A DNA stretch of 64,000 nt from an uncultured Lachnospiraceae bacterium (GCA_944381575.1 CALWLS010000006.1:1-64000), one strand, 5' to 3'. Numbered from the stretch's first letter, positions 34,792-43,517 are shown. Numbers and translations: made by a program. The notes: generated by a model not told the origin, from the letters alone.

Positions 34792-35262
34792 ATGGAACTG
34801 ATAGAGATAACCGGAGAAACTGAAGCAGGTAAGCTCAGAGTCCTGCTTGAGGAGATCGCCAAAATAGATACGGCTGTATTTGGAGAAAGCCGCTGGGGAA
34901 GAGAAGCCTTTTATGAAAATATCCATAATCCCTACGATCATCTTATAGCGGCGGTCGAAGCATCTGAGGACGTGACTGAAGTGTCAGGGTATGCTCTTTT
35001 AAGAGTGCTTCAGGACGCCGAGGTCATAATGATAGCTGTCAAAAGCGGCATGAGGAGACAGGGGACAGGAAGGAAGCTTGCAAAAAGGCTTATCGAGCTT
35101 GCGGCCTCAGACGGGGCGGAGAGCATATTCCTTGAAGTAAGGGAAAGCAACATCCCTGCCATAGGCATGTACGAAGAGCTTGGATTTACGGTATTTGGAA
35201 GGCGTAAGGGCTATTATAACAGCCCAAGGGAAGACGCCTTGATCATGAGGTATATATGTTAG
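34792..35262 (+). CDS. rimI: Ribosomal protein S18 N-acetyltransferase-like GNAT
   Basis: 156 residues of the GNAT fold. The acetyl-CoA loop is RRQGTGRKL, preceded by IMIAVKSG; LEVRESNIPAIGMYEELGF is the conserved RimI C-terminal segment. In bacteria rimI is often next to tsaB, as here; RimI acetylates the N terminus of S18, though other protein targets are possible. Starts seven bases after tsaB and overlaps rnz by seven. Confidence 0.9.
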   Translation: MELIEITGETEAGKLRVLLEEIAKIDTAVFGESRWGREAFYENIHNPYDHLIAAVEASEDVTEVSGYALLRVLQDAEVIMIAVKSGMRRQGTGRKLAKRLIELAASDGAESIFLEVRESNIPAIGMYEELGFTVFGRRKGYYNSPREDALIMRYIC

Positions 35263-36179
35263 ATGTTTGTTTGCTGGGCACAGGCGGCATGACGCCTATG
35301 CCTTACAGATGGCTCACGAGCCTGATGCTGAGGAGCGAGGGCTCCAATATACTCATAGACTGCGGAGAGGGGACACAGATAGCCTTAAAGGAGGTGGGCT
35401 GGTCTCCGAAATCGATAGACATAATGTGTTTCACCCACTATCACGCTGATCATATAGCCGGACTTCCGGGAATGCTGCTCAATATGACAAATGCGGAAAG
35501 GACGGAGCCCGTCGTTATGATCGGACCCAAGGGTCTGTTTAACGTGGTGAAGTCATTAAGGTGCATAGCTCCTGAGCTTTCATTTGAGTTAAGGTTCATA
35601 GAGCTTGACCAGAATACGGAGGAGTACAGGCTCGGGCCGTATATAGTAAAGGCCTTTAAGGTAAGGCACGCCATACCATGCTACGGTTACAGCGTCACGG
35701 TACCGAGGAAGGGAAAATTCGATCCGGAGGCGGCCAAAAGCGCCGATATACCGGTGGAATTCTGGAACAGGCTGCAGAAGGGCGAGATCATAAAGGACGC
35801 CGCGACAGGACGCATTTTAAGGCCTGAGATGGTGATGGGGCCTGAGAGAAGAGGGCTTAAGGTCACCTATACGACGGATACCAGACCCTGTGAAAACATA
35901 GTTGAATCCTTAGCGGATTCAGATTTGTTTATCTGCGAGGGTATGTACGGTGATCCCGACTGCGCCGATAAGGCCAGAGCCTATAAGCACTGCACCATGC
36001 AGGAGGCAGTGGAAATGGCTGCAAAGGCCAAGATACCTCCAAGGAGGATGTGGCTGACCCATTACAGTCCGTCAATGACAAATCCAAAGATATATTTAGA
36101 GGAGCTGAAAAAGACATTTCCGGCCGTCAGGTGCGGAAAGGACGGAATGACACTGGAGCTTAATTACGACGAAGAGTAA
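35256..36179 (+). CDS. rnz: Ribonuclease Z
   Basis: 307 residues. [16 protein letters not shown] holds the zinc-binding HxHxDH motif; [20 protein letters not shown] at the N terminus and TYTTDTRPC plus THYSPSM near the C terminus are RNase Z features. It removes 3' trailers from tRNA precursors lacking CCA; the tRNA-Ser genes of this window lack encoded CCA and are plausible substrates. Its place among t6A genes gives a tRNA-maturation operon. Confidence 0.92.
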   Translation: MLDVCLLGTGGMTPMPYRWLTSLMLRSEGSNILIDCGEGTQIALKEVGWSPKSIDIMCFTHYHADHIAGLPGMLLNMTNAERTEPVVMIGPKGLFNVVKSLRCIAPELSFELRFIELDQNTEEYRLGPYIVKAFKVRHAIPCYGYSVTVPRKGKFDPEAAKSADIPVEFWNRLQKGEIIKDAATGRILRPEMVMGPERRGLKVTYTTDTRPCENIVESLADSDLFICEGMYGDPDCADKARAYKHCTMQEAVEMAAKAKIPPRRMWLTHYSPSMTNPKIYLEELKKTFPAVRCGKDGMTLELNYDEE

Positions 36180-36183
36180 AATT

Positions 36184-37224
36184 ATGGCAGAGAATTTAAC
36201 GGATAAAAAAGATATATATGTCCTTGGCATAGAGAGCTCCTGCGATGAGACTGCCGCAGCGGTGGTTAAAAACGGCAGGGAGGTGCTCTCCAATGTCATA
36301 TCTTCCCAGATAGACATACATACGGTATATGGAGGAGTAGTGCCGGAGATAGCCTCAAGGCTGCACTGTGAAAACATAAACGGGGTCATAAGGCTGGCTC
36401 TTGAGAATGCCGGTATGGGGTTTGAGGATGTGGACGTGATAGCCGTCACTAAGGGACCCGGGCTTGTGGGAGCTCTCCTTGTGGGAGTTTCGGAGGCCAA
36501 GGCAATAGCCTACGCCTTAAATAAGCCTCTGGTGGGCGTGAACCATATAAGAGGGCATATAGCTGCCAATTATATAACCCATAAGGATCTTGAGCCGCCT
36601 TATGTATGTCTTGTGGTAAGCGGAGGCCACACTCATCTTATCGTAGTCAGGGATTATGGAAGCTTTGAGCTTATAGGAAGGACCCATGATGATGCGGCGG
36701 GCGAGACCTTCGATAAGGTAGCAAGAGCCGTGGGGCTCGGATATCCGGGAGGGCCTAAGATAGATAAGGCTGCTGCAGGGGGAGATCCTAAGGCTATGGA
36801 GTTTCCAAGGGGCGAGGTGAAGGACCATCCTTATGACTTTACTTTTTCAGGGCTGAAATCCGCCGTGCTGAACCATATCAACCAGATGAAGATGAAAGGA
36901 GAAACGATACGGGTGGAGGATCTTGCGGCCTCCTTTGAGGCTTCAGTTACGGATTCCCTCGTGTCGAGGACCTTAAGATGCGCAAGGGAAAACGGTCTTA
37001 ACACGGTCGCCATGGCCGGAGGAGTCAGCGCTAACTCAGCCTTAAGGAAGGCGATGCAGGATGAATGTGATAAGGCCGGGCTCAGATGTCTCTATCCAGA
37101 GCCGGTGTACTGTACTGATAATGCGGCGATGATAGCGTCTGCCGGATACTATGATTTCCTGTCGGGAAGGTGGGATGATGAAAGCCTTAACGCCGTGCCC
37201 GATCTGAAGCTTTCGGCAGATTGA
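36184..37224 (+). CDS. tsaD: t6A threonylcarbamoyltransferase TsaD
   Basis: 346 residues. [14 protein letters not shown] at the start, the metal-binding [10 protein letters not shown] (HxxxH), [27 protein letters not shown] and [10 protein letters not shown] are canonical TsaD (Gcp) motifs. It transfers threonylcarbamoyl from TC-AMP to tRNA A37 with TsaB and TsaE, both encoded upstream. Four bases separate it from rnz. Confidence 0.97.
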   Translation: MAENLTDKKDIYVLGIESSCDETAAAVVKNGREVLSNVISSQIDIHTVYGGVVPEIASRLHCENINGVIRLALENAGMGFEDVDVIAVTKGPGLVGALLVGVSEAKAIAYALNKPLVGVNHIRGHIAANYITHKDLEPPYVCLVVSGGHTHLIVVRDYGSFELIGRTHDDAAGETFDKVARAVGLGYPGGPKIDKAAAGGDPKAMEFPRGEVKDHPYDFTFSGLKSAVLNHINQMKMKGETIRVEDLAASFEASVTDSLVSRTLRCARENGLNTVAMAGGVSANSALRKAMQDECDKAGLRCLYPEPVYCTDNAAMIASAGYYDFLSGRWDDESLNAVPDLKLSAD

Positions 37225-37243
37225 TTTTTGAGCGGAGGGATAT

Positions 37244-37984
37244 ATGCTGGCGGATAAACCTAAATATACGGCGCTGATAATGGCGGCCGGCCTCGGCACA
37301 AGGATGCATGCTGCGGAAAAAAAACAGTTCATGGACCTGAACGGAAAGCCGGTGATATGGCATACCATCAGGGCCTTTGAGGAAAACGGATATATAGATA
37401 ACATAGTGATAACCGTGCCTAAGGGAGGTGCAGAGGAAATGCTTAAGCTGTGCGTTTCCTCAGGCTTCAGAAAGGTAAGGAGCATAACAGAGGGCGGGGA
37501 TGAGCGATTTAGGTCTGTATATAACGGGCTGAGATCAGTTCCTGAGGATACCGAATATATCCTCATACATGACGGAGTAAGGCCGCTTATTACCAGGGAG
37601 GTCATCGACAGGTGCTGCAAATATGTGCCTATCACCATGGCCTGCGTGGCGGCAGTACCGGTCACGGACACGATAAAAAGGGCGGATCCTTCAGGGTTTG
37701 CAAGAGAAACTCTGGACAGATCCCAGCTTTGGAGCATCCAGACTCCTCAGGCGTTTTCATTTACCCTTATAAAAAAGGCCTATGATTCACTGTATAAGAC
37801 CATAGAGGAATACGGTGCCGATACCGGAAAGATAACCGACGACGCCGTTATAGTGGAAAATATGACGGATACGAGAGTAAGGATAATAAGGGGAGACTAC
37901 AGCAACATAAAGATCACCAACCCGGGAGACATGGCGGTTGCAAGAGCGCTCATGGCGGCAAGGGACGGAAATAGTGATACATGA
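37244..37984 (+). CDS. ispD: 2-C-methyl-D-erythritol 4-phosphate cytidylyltransferase
   Basis: 246 residues. IMAAGLGTRMHAAEKKQF is the nucleotidyl-transferase signature, with ILIHDGVRPLI, AAVPVTDTIKRAD, QTPQAF and DDAVIVE in IspD order. It makes CDP-ME in the non-mevalonate isoprenoid pathway. GCGGAGGGATAT precedes the ATG. It ends the tsa operon, followed by a clear terminator. Confidence 0.96.
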   Translation: MLADKPKYTALIMAAGLGTRMHAAEKKQFMDLNGKPVIWHTIRAFEENGYIDNIVITVPKGGAEEMLKLCVSSGFRKVRSITEGGDERFRSVYNGLRSVPEDTEYILIHDGVRPLITREVIDRCCKYVPITMACVAAVPVTDTIKRADPSGFARETLDRSQLWSIQTPQAFSFTLIKKAYDSLYKTIEEYGADTGKITDDAVIVENMTDTRVRIIRGDYSNIKITNPGDMAVARALMAARDGNSDT

Positions 37985-37990
37985 AACACC

Positions 37991-38024
37991 AGGTGCCGGC
38001 AGTTTTAAAAGCCGGCACCTTTTA
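37991..38024 (+). terminator. Terminator of the tsa-ispD operon
   Basis: AGGTGCCGGC (37991-38000) pairs with GCCGGCACCT (38011-38020), followed by TTTT. Confidence 0.9.
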
Positions 38025-38149
38025 ATATGTATTCATAAAAAAACAGATACTTATGATTGACAAGGAAGCCGCCAAATATTAATATCAGACTGTGATCTTT
38101 CATATGTGTTCTGATAATGGATTCAGTGCAGATGTCATGGGAGGGGGAG

Positions 38150-38272
38150 CGCCCTAACGTGATGTATGGGAGTGTAGCGAGGGAGCCCGTGTTTCCGGGT
38201 TGAGAGGATGCCGTAAGCATCGACCGCATTTGCCGAGGCAGATCGCTATCCCCTAAAACAGCGCTGTTTTAG
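38150..38272 (+). ncRNA. Unassigned structured leader before thiW
   Basis: A closing helix GTAGCGA/TCGCTAT (38174-38180 with 38243-38249) encloses three hairpins: GCCCG/CGGGT (38185-38200), GATGC/GCATC (38207-38221) and TTTGC/GCAGA (38229-38242). GGGAGCC...TTGAGAGG...GACC resembles the first half of a TPP (THI) element, but the essential AACCUGAUC and GCGnAGGGA blocks are missing in their expected places. A 20-base palindrome and a terminator follow. It is probably a regulatory RNA of thiamine salvage, either a divergent TPP riboswitch or another class. Confidence 0.5.
38253..38272. promoter_or_regulatory. Perfect 20-base palindrome
   Basis: CTAAAACAGCGCTGTTTTAG is fully self-complementary. 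It could be a protein operator or an antiterminator hairpin between the structured leader and its terminator. Confidence 0.5.
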
Positions 38273-38287
38273 ACAGATAACGGATTT

Positions 38288-38316
38288 AAGCGCCTCATGT
38301 ATGAGCGCTTTTTTAT
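38288..38316 (+). terminator. Attenuator terminator before thiW
   Basis: AAGCG-C-CTCAT (38288-38298) pairs with ATGAGCGCTT (38301-38310) with one bulged base, followed by TTTTATTT. It lies 70 bases upstream of thiW, in the position of a riboswitch-controlled terminator. Confidence 0.8.
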
Positions 38317-38385
38317 TTGCCTCTTTTCTGTTTACTGCGTTATGCATTATGACGCAAGTATGTTTTAAGGAAAGGAAGTAAAGTG

Positions 38386-39105
38386 ATGAATACTGTAAAA
38401 GTAAGGAAGATGGTTTTCTTAAGCATGATGATAGCCTTGGGGGTAGTCATATCTCCTATCCTAAGAGTCGAGGGCATGTGCCCGATGGCACACTTTATCA
38501 ATATAACCTGCGCTGTATTCTTAGGGCCGGCATATGCGTTTATATGCGCCCTGTGCATAGGCATACTCAGGATGATACTGATGGGGATACCGCCGCTGGC
38601 CCTTACGGGAGCGATATTCGGAGCCTTCCTTTCAGGAATGTTCTACAGGCTCTCAAAGGGGAATCTCCTGATGGCTTTTGCCGGAGAGGTATTCGGTACG
38701 GGCATAATAGGAGCCATCATATCCTATCCGGTCATGACCCTGCTTTGGGGATACACTAATCTCACATGGTTTTTCTATGTGCCGTCCTTTATCGCGGGAA
38801 CTTTGATAGGAGGAAGCATAGCTTTTATATTCTTAAAGCAGCTCCAGAAGAACGGCATGCTCGTAAAGATACAGTCGAGCCTCGGCTCTAAGGTGTTCTC
38901 AGGCGCCGACGTGGTATTGAACGATTCCATAGGCATAGGAGTTATGGGATTTATAGGATATCTTGCAACGCTTGTCATTGTGAAGAATTTTGTTGCAGAG
39001 CCCGGAGCATTTGCATCAAGCCTCAAATATATAGTGCTGATTGCTTTTTTTGCCGCTGCGGTAATATACTATTTTGTAAAGAGGCCGAAAACCGCAGCAA
39101 AATAA
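38386..39105 (+). CDS. thiW: Thiamine-precursor ECF transporter substrate component ThiW, extended
   Basis: AAAGGAAG seven bases upstream favours ATG 38386 over GTG 38383. It has 239 residues with about six or more hydrophobic segments. MVFLSMMIALGVVISPILRV, GMCPMAHFINITCAVFLGP and GIPPLALTGAIFGAFLSGMF match ThiW, the S component for hydroxyethylthiazole uptake. ThiW is usually about 160-170 residues, so the C-terminal part (about 165-239, with two extra membrane spans) is an extension. It pairs with thiM 34 bases downstream. The ECF energising module is not in the window. Confidence 0.9.
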   Translation: MNTVKVRKMVFLSMMIALGVVISPILRVEGMCPMAHFINITCAVFLGPAYAFICALCIGILRMILMGIPPLALTGAIFGAFLSGMFYRLSKGNLLMAFAGEVFGTGIIGAIISYPVMTLLWGYTNLTWFFYVPSFIAGTLIGGSIAFIFLKQLQKNGMLVKIQSSLGSKVFSGADVVLNDSIGIGVMGFIGYLATLVIVKNFVAEPGAFASSLKYIVLIAFFAAAVIYYFVKRPKTAAK

Positions 39106-39139
39106 TAAACAGGCTGTGTCAGCTTTGATAATGTAATCT

Positions 39140-39964
39140 ATGGAAATGGATCTGTTTAACATAATCGAAAAAGTAAGGGCCGATAAACCTCTCATTCACT
39201 GCATAACAAGTCCGATTGCCATTAATGACTGCGCGAATCTTGTGCTTATAGCAGGGGCGAGGCCTATCATGGCCGAGCACCCGGAGGAGGTATCCGGCAT
39301 AACCGCCATGGCGGGGGGACTTTCGGTAAGTCTCGCCAATATCACTGACGCAAGGGCAAGATCCGTGCTTATATCCGGTAACGCGGCTTTTTTTAAAGGA
39401 GTGCCAAAGGTCATAGATCTTGTGGGCATAACCTGTTCAAAGCTCCGAATGGATATAGCGGACAGATTTATAAAGGAATGCCGTCCTGAGGTGATAAAGG
39501 GAAATGTCTCTGAGATAAGGGCGTTATTAGGGCTGTCCCATGACTCGTCCGGAGTGGATACCGGACCTATGGATAAGATAACCGCAGGGGACGATCCGGG
39601 GGTAAGGAAGCTGCTGCTTGCAATGAGGGATTTTTCTGAAAAAACAGGTTCAGTACTGCTCGCAACGGGCGAGGTCGACATGGCGGCAGACGGAAAAACC
39701 ATGTGGAGGATAGATAACGGAAGTCCTGCCATGTCCTATGTAACGGGTACCGGATGCATGATGAGCTGTCTTATTGCAGCGATGCTATATGGAGGCGGGC
39801 CTCTTGAAGCCGTACTTTTTTCCTCCTCTGTTTTCGGCATAGCGGGAGAGCTGGCGGACGACAGCCAGGGGCTCGGAAGCTTTCACATACACCTGCTTGA
39901 TGAGATGAGCCTGATGACCCGGGATAAATTTGAAAAATACAGCAGGATAAGCGAAGTAATATAA
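39140..39964 (+). CDS. thiM: Hydroxyethylthiazole kinase
   Basis: 274 residues. PLIHCITSPIAINDCANLVL, ARPIMAEHPEEVSG, GNVSEIRAL, LLATGEVD and GTGCMMSCL (the ribokinase-like ATP/anion site) are in ThiM order. NYVT is common where this has CITSPI. It phosphorylates 4-methyl-5-(2-hydroxyethyl)thiazole, salvaged through ThiW, for thiamine phosphate synthesis. No strong ribosome site is visible before the ATG, so coupling to thiW is possible. Confidence 0.95.
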   Translation: MEMDLFNIIEKVRADKPLIHCITSPIAINDCANLVLIAGARPIMAEHPEEVSGITAMAGGLSVSLANITDARARSVLISGNAAFFKGVPKVIDLVGITCSKLRMDIADRFIKECRPEVIKGNVSEIRALLGLSHDSSGVDTGPMDKITAGDDPGVRKLLLAMRDFSEKTGSVLLATGEVDMAADGKTMWRIDNGSPAMSYVTGTGCMMSCLIAAMLYGGGPLEAVLFSSSVFGIAGELADDSQGLGSFHIHLLDEMSLMTRDKFEKYSRISEVI

Positions 39965-39970
39965 TTAAAA

Positions 39971-40027
39971 GCCGGCAGATACGGATCAGTGCTTAAAGGG
40001 AGCACAGGGGATCGGCCGGCAATTTTT
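39971..40027 (+). terminator. Terminator of thiWM
   Basis: GCCGGCAGAT (39971-39980) pairs with ATCGGCCGGC (40011-40020) around an inner GTGCT/AGCAC stem, followed by AATTTTT. Confidence 0.75.
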
Positions 40028-40114
40028 ATGTCCTGTTTTTATACATATTTTTTTATAGCGGGCTTCGGAGAGCCTGTGGTATATAAGAGGCATGAGAATA
40101 TCAGGAGGTCAATT

Positions 40115-41044
40115 ATGAAACAGGATCGTGTAGTCATAGCAGGTTCCGGCGTTATGGGAGCATCCCTTGCCCAGGTCTACGCCCTTGTCGGATATGAAAC
40201 TATAGTGTATGGAAATTCTGAAGCCGGCATCGAAAGAGGAAAAAAACTCATCAGCCTTAATCAGGAGACAATGATAAAGGAAGGCCTCGTTACGGCTGAG
40301 GGATCCGAAGCCGCTATGGGACGCATAAGCTTTACCCTTGAAAGGGATTGTTTTAAGGACTGCTTTTTAGTGGTTGAAAATATAGTGGAGGATCTTGAGA
40401 TCAAAAAGACTTTCTGGAAGGAGATATCCGAAATAGTGCCGGAAGACGCCTTACTTGCGACAAATACCTCCGGATTAAGCATAACAAAGATCGCGGAGGC
40501 CTGCCGCGGACCGGAGAGATTTATGGGACAGCATTGGCTCAACCCGCCGCACCTGCTCCCTCTCTGTGAGATAATAAAAGGTGAAAAAACCTCTGAGGAA
40601 AACGCTGCGGCGATGAGAAAGCTGATAGAGGGCATGGGAAAGCGGCCGGTAGTGGTCAAGGATATCAGCGGTTTTATAGTAAACAGGATACAGTTTGCCG
40701 TGCTGAGAGAAGCCCTCAATATAGTAGATATGGGAGCTGCTTCATACGAGGACGTGGATACGGTGCTGAAAGCCGGACTGGGATTAAGATATGCAGCGCT
40801 TGGAGCCTTCGGGGTAGCTGATTTCGGAGGGCTTGACACCTTTGACAGGATCAACAGTTATCTTAACGCTGACCTAAGCGACAGCAAGGAAGGCAATAAG
40901 AGGCTTCATGACATGGTGCTTTCCGGAAAGCTTGGAGTAAAGAGCGGAGAAGACTTTTATGATTATTCCGGAGATAAAAAGGACGAGGCCATAAGGATGA
41001 GGGACAGCCTCTATATAAGGCTGGCGAAGCTGTTATATTATTAA
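40115..41044 (+). CDS. 3-hydroxyacyl-CoA dehydrogenase family protein
   Basis: The frame opens at 39989, but ATCAGGAGGTCAATT before ATG 40115 fixes the start (309 residues). The NAD site is GSGVMG (10-15). QHWLNPPHLLPLCEII, SGFIVNRIQ and the helical C-terminal domain match 3-hydroxyacyl/3-hydroxybutyryl-CoA dehydrogenase. It could act in butyrate formation or on a related hydroxyacid; being alone, without crotonase or thiolase genes, leaves the substrate open. Confidence 0.88.
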   Translation: MKQDRVVIAGSGVMGASLAQVYALVGYETIVYGNSEAGIERGKKLISLNQETMIKEGLVTAEGSEAAMGRISFTLERDCFKDCFLVVENIVEDLEIKKTFWKEISEIVPEDALLATNTSGLSITKIAEACRGPERFMGQHWLNPPHLLPLCEIIKGEKTSEENAAAMRKLIEGMGKRPVVVKDISGFIVNRIQFAVLREALNIVDMGAASYEDVDTVLKAGLGLRYAALGAFGVADFGGLDTFDRINSYLNADLSDSKEGNKRLHDMVLSGKLGVKSGEDFYDYSGDKKDEAIRMRDSLYIRLAKLLYY

Positions 41045-41150
41045 GTGCGGAAAGAATAGCTAAGATTTCATGCCAAATCCGTGCCAAATTTAATGTAAGA
41101 AATGCTTTATCAGTAATTTAGATGCGTTAGATTTTCTTAACAGTCAGAAC

Positions 41151-41210
41151 ACAGAAAGACCGCACAGAATAAGGCGTATAAGTGGTTTTCCTTATCCTGT
41201 GCGGTCTTAT
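41151..41210 (-). terminator. Long-stem terminator downstream of the tRNA-Ser genes
   Basis: AAGACCGCACAGAATAAGG pairs with CCTTATCCTGTGCGGTCTT with a single mismatch (about 41156-41208). On the minus strand a T-rich TCTTTCTG follows, fitting the end of the tRNA transcript. Confidence 0.6.
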
Positions 41211-41217
41211 CATGTTA

Positions 41218-41306
41218 CGCAGAAAGAGGGATTTGAACCCTCGCGCCGCTATTAACAGCCTACTCACTTTCCAGGCGAGCCCCTTCGACCACTTGGGTAT
41301 TTCTGC
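41218..41306 (-). tRNA. tRNA-Ser (anticodon GGA)
   Basis: An acceptor stem GCAGAAA/TTTCTGC with discriminator G, anticodon stem CTCGC/GTGAG with loop CTGGAAA (anticodon GGA), a long variable arm and a T arm GAGGG-TTCAAAT-CCCTC. Length 89 bases, a type II serine tRNA. CCA is not encoded. It decodes UCC/UCU. Confidence 0.95.
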
Positions 41307-41365
41307 AGTCTAAGATAATGTGTAACACTATTCTTAAAAAAAATGAGAGCACTATGTGCTCCCTA

Positions 41366-41451
41366 CGGAAAGGATGGGATTCGAACCCATGTGGAGTTGC
41401 CCCCAAACGGTTTTCAAGACCGCCTCGTTATGACCACTTCGATACCTTTCC
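41366..41451 (-). tRNA. tRNA-Ser (anticodon TGA)
   Basis: An acceptor stem GGAAAGG/CCTTTCC with discriminator G, anticodon loop CTTGAAA (anticodon TGA), a variable arm with GGGGG/CTCC pairing and a T arm ATGGG-TTCGAAT-CCCAT. Length 86 bases. CCA is not encoded. It lies 59 bases upstream of the GGA tRNA on the same strand, likely co-transcribed. Confidence 0.95.
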
Positions 41452-41563
41452 AAATGCATCACGCGTGAACTAATATACCTAATTTCATATGCAATGTCAA
41501 GCACTTTATTAATAGCGGAACTGACTGTGAACTGTGACTGGGAGACAGGTTCAGTAAAACGAT

Positions 41564-42277
41564 TCAGATCCTTGCATACAGAGTAGGCTCGCCGTAGATA
41601 CCGTAGGAATTCTTAAAGTCAGTAAGAGGCAGGGCGTCGTGGCCGCTCAAGGCTGCCCGTATGAGATACTTTGTAAGCTCAGGCACGTCGTCTCTTGCCA
41701 GGGCCTCATCGGTATCGAGCCAGATCATTTCACTGTTTTCTTCATCGCCGCAGCATGCTTCGCCGCTCACATATTCGAGCAGGAAGGCGACATACCAGTC
41801 CTTGGAGTTAAAACGTATGCCGATAATGCTTACCGGCCGGACGGTCACTCCGGTCTCCTCCAGATACTCCCTTACGACTGTTTCCTCCGGAGTCTCTCCG
41901 ATGGAGAGATACCCTCCGGGGACGATGAGCTTACCCTTTCCGGATCCGTAGGTATGCCTTCCAAGCAGGACTCTGCCGTCTTTGATAAGAACGCCGGTGA
42001 CGGACTGGTTCCAGCTGGTCTTTTTGATGCCTATTACACGGTCGGTATCAAAGGTGACGGTCATATCGTCATCGTCCAAAAGGTAGCAGGGGATCCCAAT
42101 CTCCCCACATTTTTTTACGTCTAAAAACCGTTCCTCCTTATCTCTTAAGTTCAGAAATTCCTTAAGATTTTCCTCTGAGGCCGTTATGTCTATGAATTCG
42201 TAGGATACCCCTGCTTCGCCAAGTCTCTTAAATGCCTCGAGACAGGCTTTGTCACTGTTTGTTCCGTAGAGCTTCAT
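41564..42277 (-). CDS. Glutaredoxin-like and Nudix hydrolase fusion
   Basis: 237 residues. The first 80 residues (MKLYGTNSDKACLEAFKRLG, FIDITASEENLKEFLNLRDK, GIPCYLLDDD) follow the glutaredoxin fold but lack the CxxC pair, with TNSDKAC instead. A Nudix domain follows: GGYLSIGETP starts at 121 and REYLEE is at 136-141, giving the full GX5EX7REUXEEXGU metal site. It probably hydrolyses a nucleoside diphosphate derivative; the thioredoxin-fold part may bind a partner or substrate. It overlaps the upstream lspA-like gene by four bases. Confidence 0.88.
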   Translation of the reverse strand: MKLYGTNSDKACLEAFKRLGEAGVSYEFIDITASEENLKEFLNLRDKEERFLDVKKCGEIGIPCYLLDDDDMTVTFDTDRVIGIKKTSWNQSVTGVLIKDGRVLLGRHTYGSGKGKLIVPGGYLSIGETPEETVVREYLEETGVTVRPVSIIGIRFNSKDWYVAFLLEYVSGEACCGDEENSEMIWLDTDEALARDDVPELTKYLIRAALSGHDALPLTDFKNSYGIYGEPTLYARI

Positions 42278-42774
42278 GATTCCCCCTCTGATATTTCGCG
42301 GATCATCAGGTATAAGGTACCGCCTATAATAAAGAAATCCGAGATATTAAAAACTATGCCGCCGATATATTTACCGGCCTTTTTTCCAAAAAGCCGTGAG
42401 AGCCGGTCACCGATAAATGAAAATGAAACATAATCCGTCACAAAGCCTTTATTTATGCGGTCGAGGGTATTGGAAGCGGCGCCGCCGATGATCAGGGCAA
42501 GAGCCCTCAGCCGTCTGCTATCCTTTCCGCATATGAAACTTAATATATAGGCAGAGATCAGAGCTCCCGTAAGCCCGCAGGACATTATTTTAACGGCTTT
42601 CGGATCCCGGTCGTTAAAATTCAGCATGGCTCCGTGGTTATGATGGAGTTTCAGTTTTATCCGCCTTTTAAACAGATATTTTTCACTGCCGCCTTTAAGC
42701 CTTTCCTCCGCCTGGTGTTTGACCGCTGAATCAAGCAGGAATACGCCGGCGGAACAGATAATGTCCTTAAACAT
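42274..42774 (-). CDS. lspA: Signal peptidase II (LspA-like)
   Basis: ACGGAGGTATT precedes the ATG at 42774, giving 166 residues. Four hydrophobic segments are visible. The catalytic aspartates lie in GGAASNTLDRINKG (Asp105) and VFNISDFFIIGG (Asp146), matching the aspartic signal peptidase that cleaves lipoprotein signal peptides. The N-terminal half is more divergent than usual, and the region between the two Asp is longer and basic. It overlaps the Nudix fusion gene, forming a two-gene unit; a second, canonical lspA may exist elsewhere. Confidence 0.8.
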   Translation of the reverse strand: MFKDIICSAGVFLLDSAVKHQAEERLKGGSEKYLFKRRIKLKLHHNHGAMLNFNDRDPKAVKIMSCGLTGALISAYILSFICGKDSRRLRALALIIGGAASNTLDRINKGFVTDYVSFSFIGDRLSRLFGKKAGKYIGGIVFNISDFFIIGGTLYLMIREISEGES

Positions 42775-42923
42775 AATACCTCCGTTTTGACCTGATGCAG
42801 ATAGCATAAATATATCAGAAACGGACGACCTTGTATATCTTATTAAGGATCATGGCCATCACAGCCATCATTTGCCATCGGGAGCGCTTATTGACGCCAT
42901 ATGAATATCCGCAGCCGTTGCCG

Positions 42924-43517
42924 TCACGCTTTGCCGGCATGGTTTATAAAGGTTCCGGTGATATCCGCCAGCTCCTCCGGGGATTCCTTCATGCCGGAGG
43001 CGAACCAGTACTGCAGCAGATTGAGACAGCCGCCTACTATAAATGCGTAGTGTGCGTCGAAATGTTCTGAATTAAGTTCTCTTAAATTGATGCTCCAGTC
43101 ATGCAGGCATTTTTCCTTAAGCAGCTCCTTCATACTGTTTAAGAATTTGAGATCTCCGTTTTCGGAGATCAGTATCCTGACTATGTCGGCGTCCTTTTTG
43201 CAGAGGGTATACAGCTCCTTAAAAAGCCTGCGCGGATCAGTGTTGACGCTTTCGGCAGAAAAGGAATTGACCATCGCCTTAAGGCCCTCCATCAGTTCCT
43301 CTTCGGACTGTCCCAGCAGATCATAAACATCCTTATAGTGCAGATAGAAGGTCCCGCGGTTGATGTCAGCCATATCAGTAAGTTCCTTAACGGATATGGC
43401 ATTGATGCTTTTTTCAAGAAGCAGGGTAGTCAAAGCCTTTTTAAGAGCGGCCCTGGTTTTGCGTACCCTGCGGTCGTCAGGACGTTTTTTTTCTGCTATT
43501 TCAGGTCTTTCGTTCAT
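42924..43517 (-). CDS. TetR/AcrR family transcriptional regulator
   Basis: 197 residues. The N-terminal helix-turn-helix is RRVRKTRAALKKALTTLLLE and NAISVKELTDMADINRGTFY with LHYKDVYDLL, the standard TetR layout. The C-terminal domain recalls the TetR_C group found in clostridial regulators of MMPL transporters. It is divergent from an MMPL transporter gene and an operator-like palindrome lies between them at 43578-43599. It probably represses the transporter operon and itself; the ligand is unknown. GGAGGCAAATTTC precedes the ATG. Confidence 0.9.
   Translation of the reverse strand: MNERPEIAEKKRPDDRRVRKTRAALKKALTTLLLEKSINAISVKELTDMADINRGTFYLHYKDVYDLLGQSEEELMEGLKAMVNSFSAESVNTDPRRLFKELYTLCKKDADIVRILISENGDLKFLNSMKELLKEKCLHDWSINLRELNSEHFDAHYAFIVGGCLNLLQYWFASGMKESPEELADITGTFINHAGKA

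Noticed and set aside
38150-38260. Canonical TPP riboswitch before thiW
   Set aside because: GGGAGCC and TTGAGAGG...GACC fit the first half, but AACCUGAUC and the closing GCGnAGGGA are not found in order, so I kept it as an unassigned RNA.
39965-40030. Structured leader of the hydroxyacyl-CoA dehydrogenase gene
   Set aside because: The nested GCCGGC stem ends in a T-run right after thiM and is better explained as the thiM terminator.
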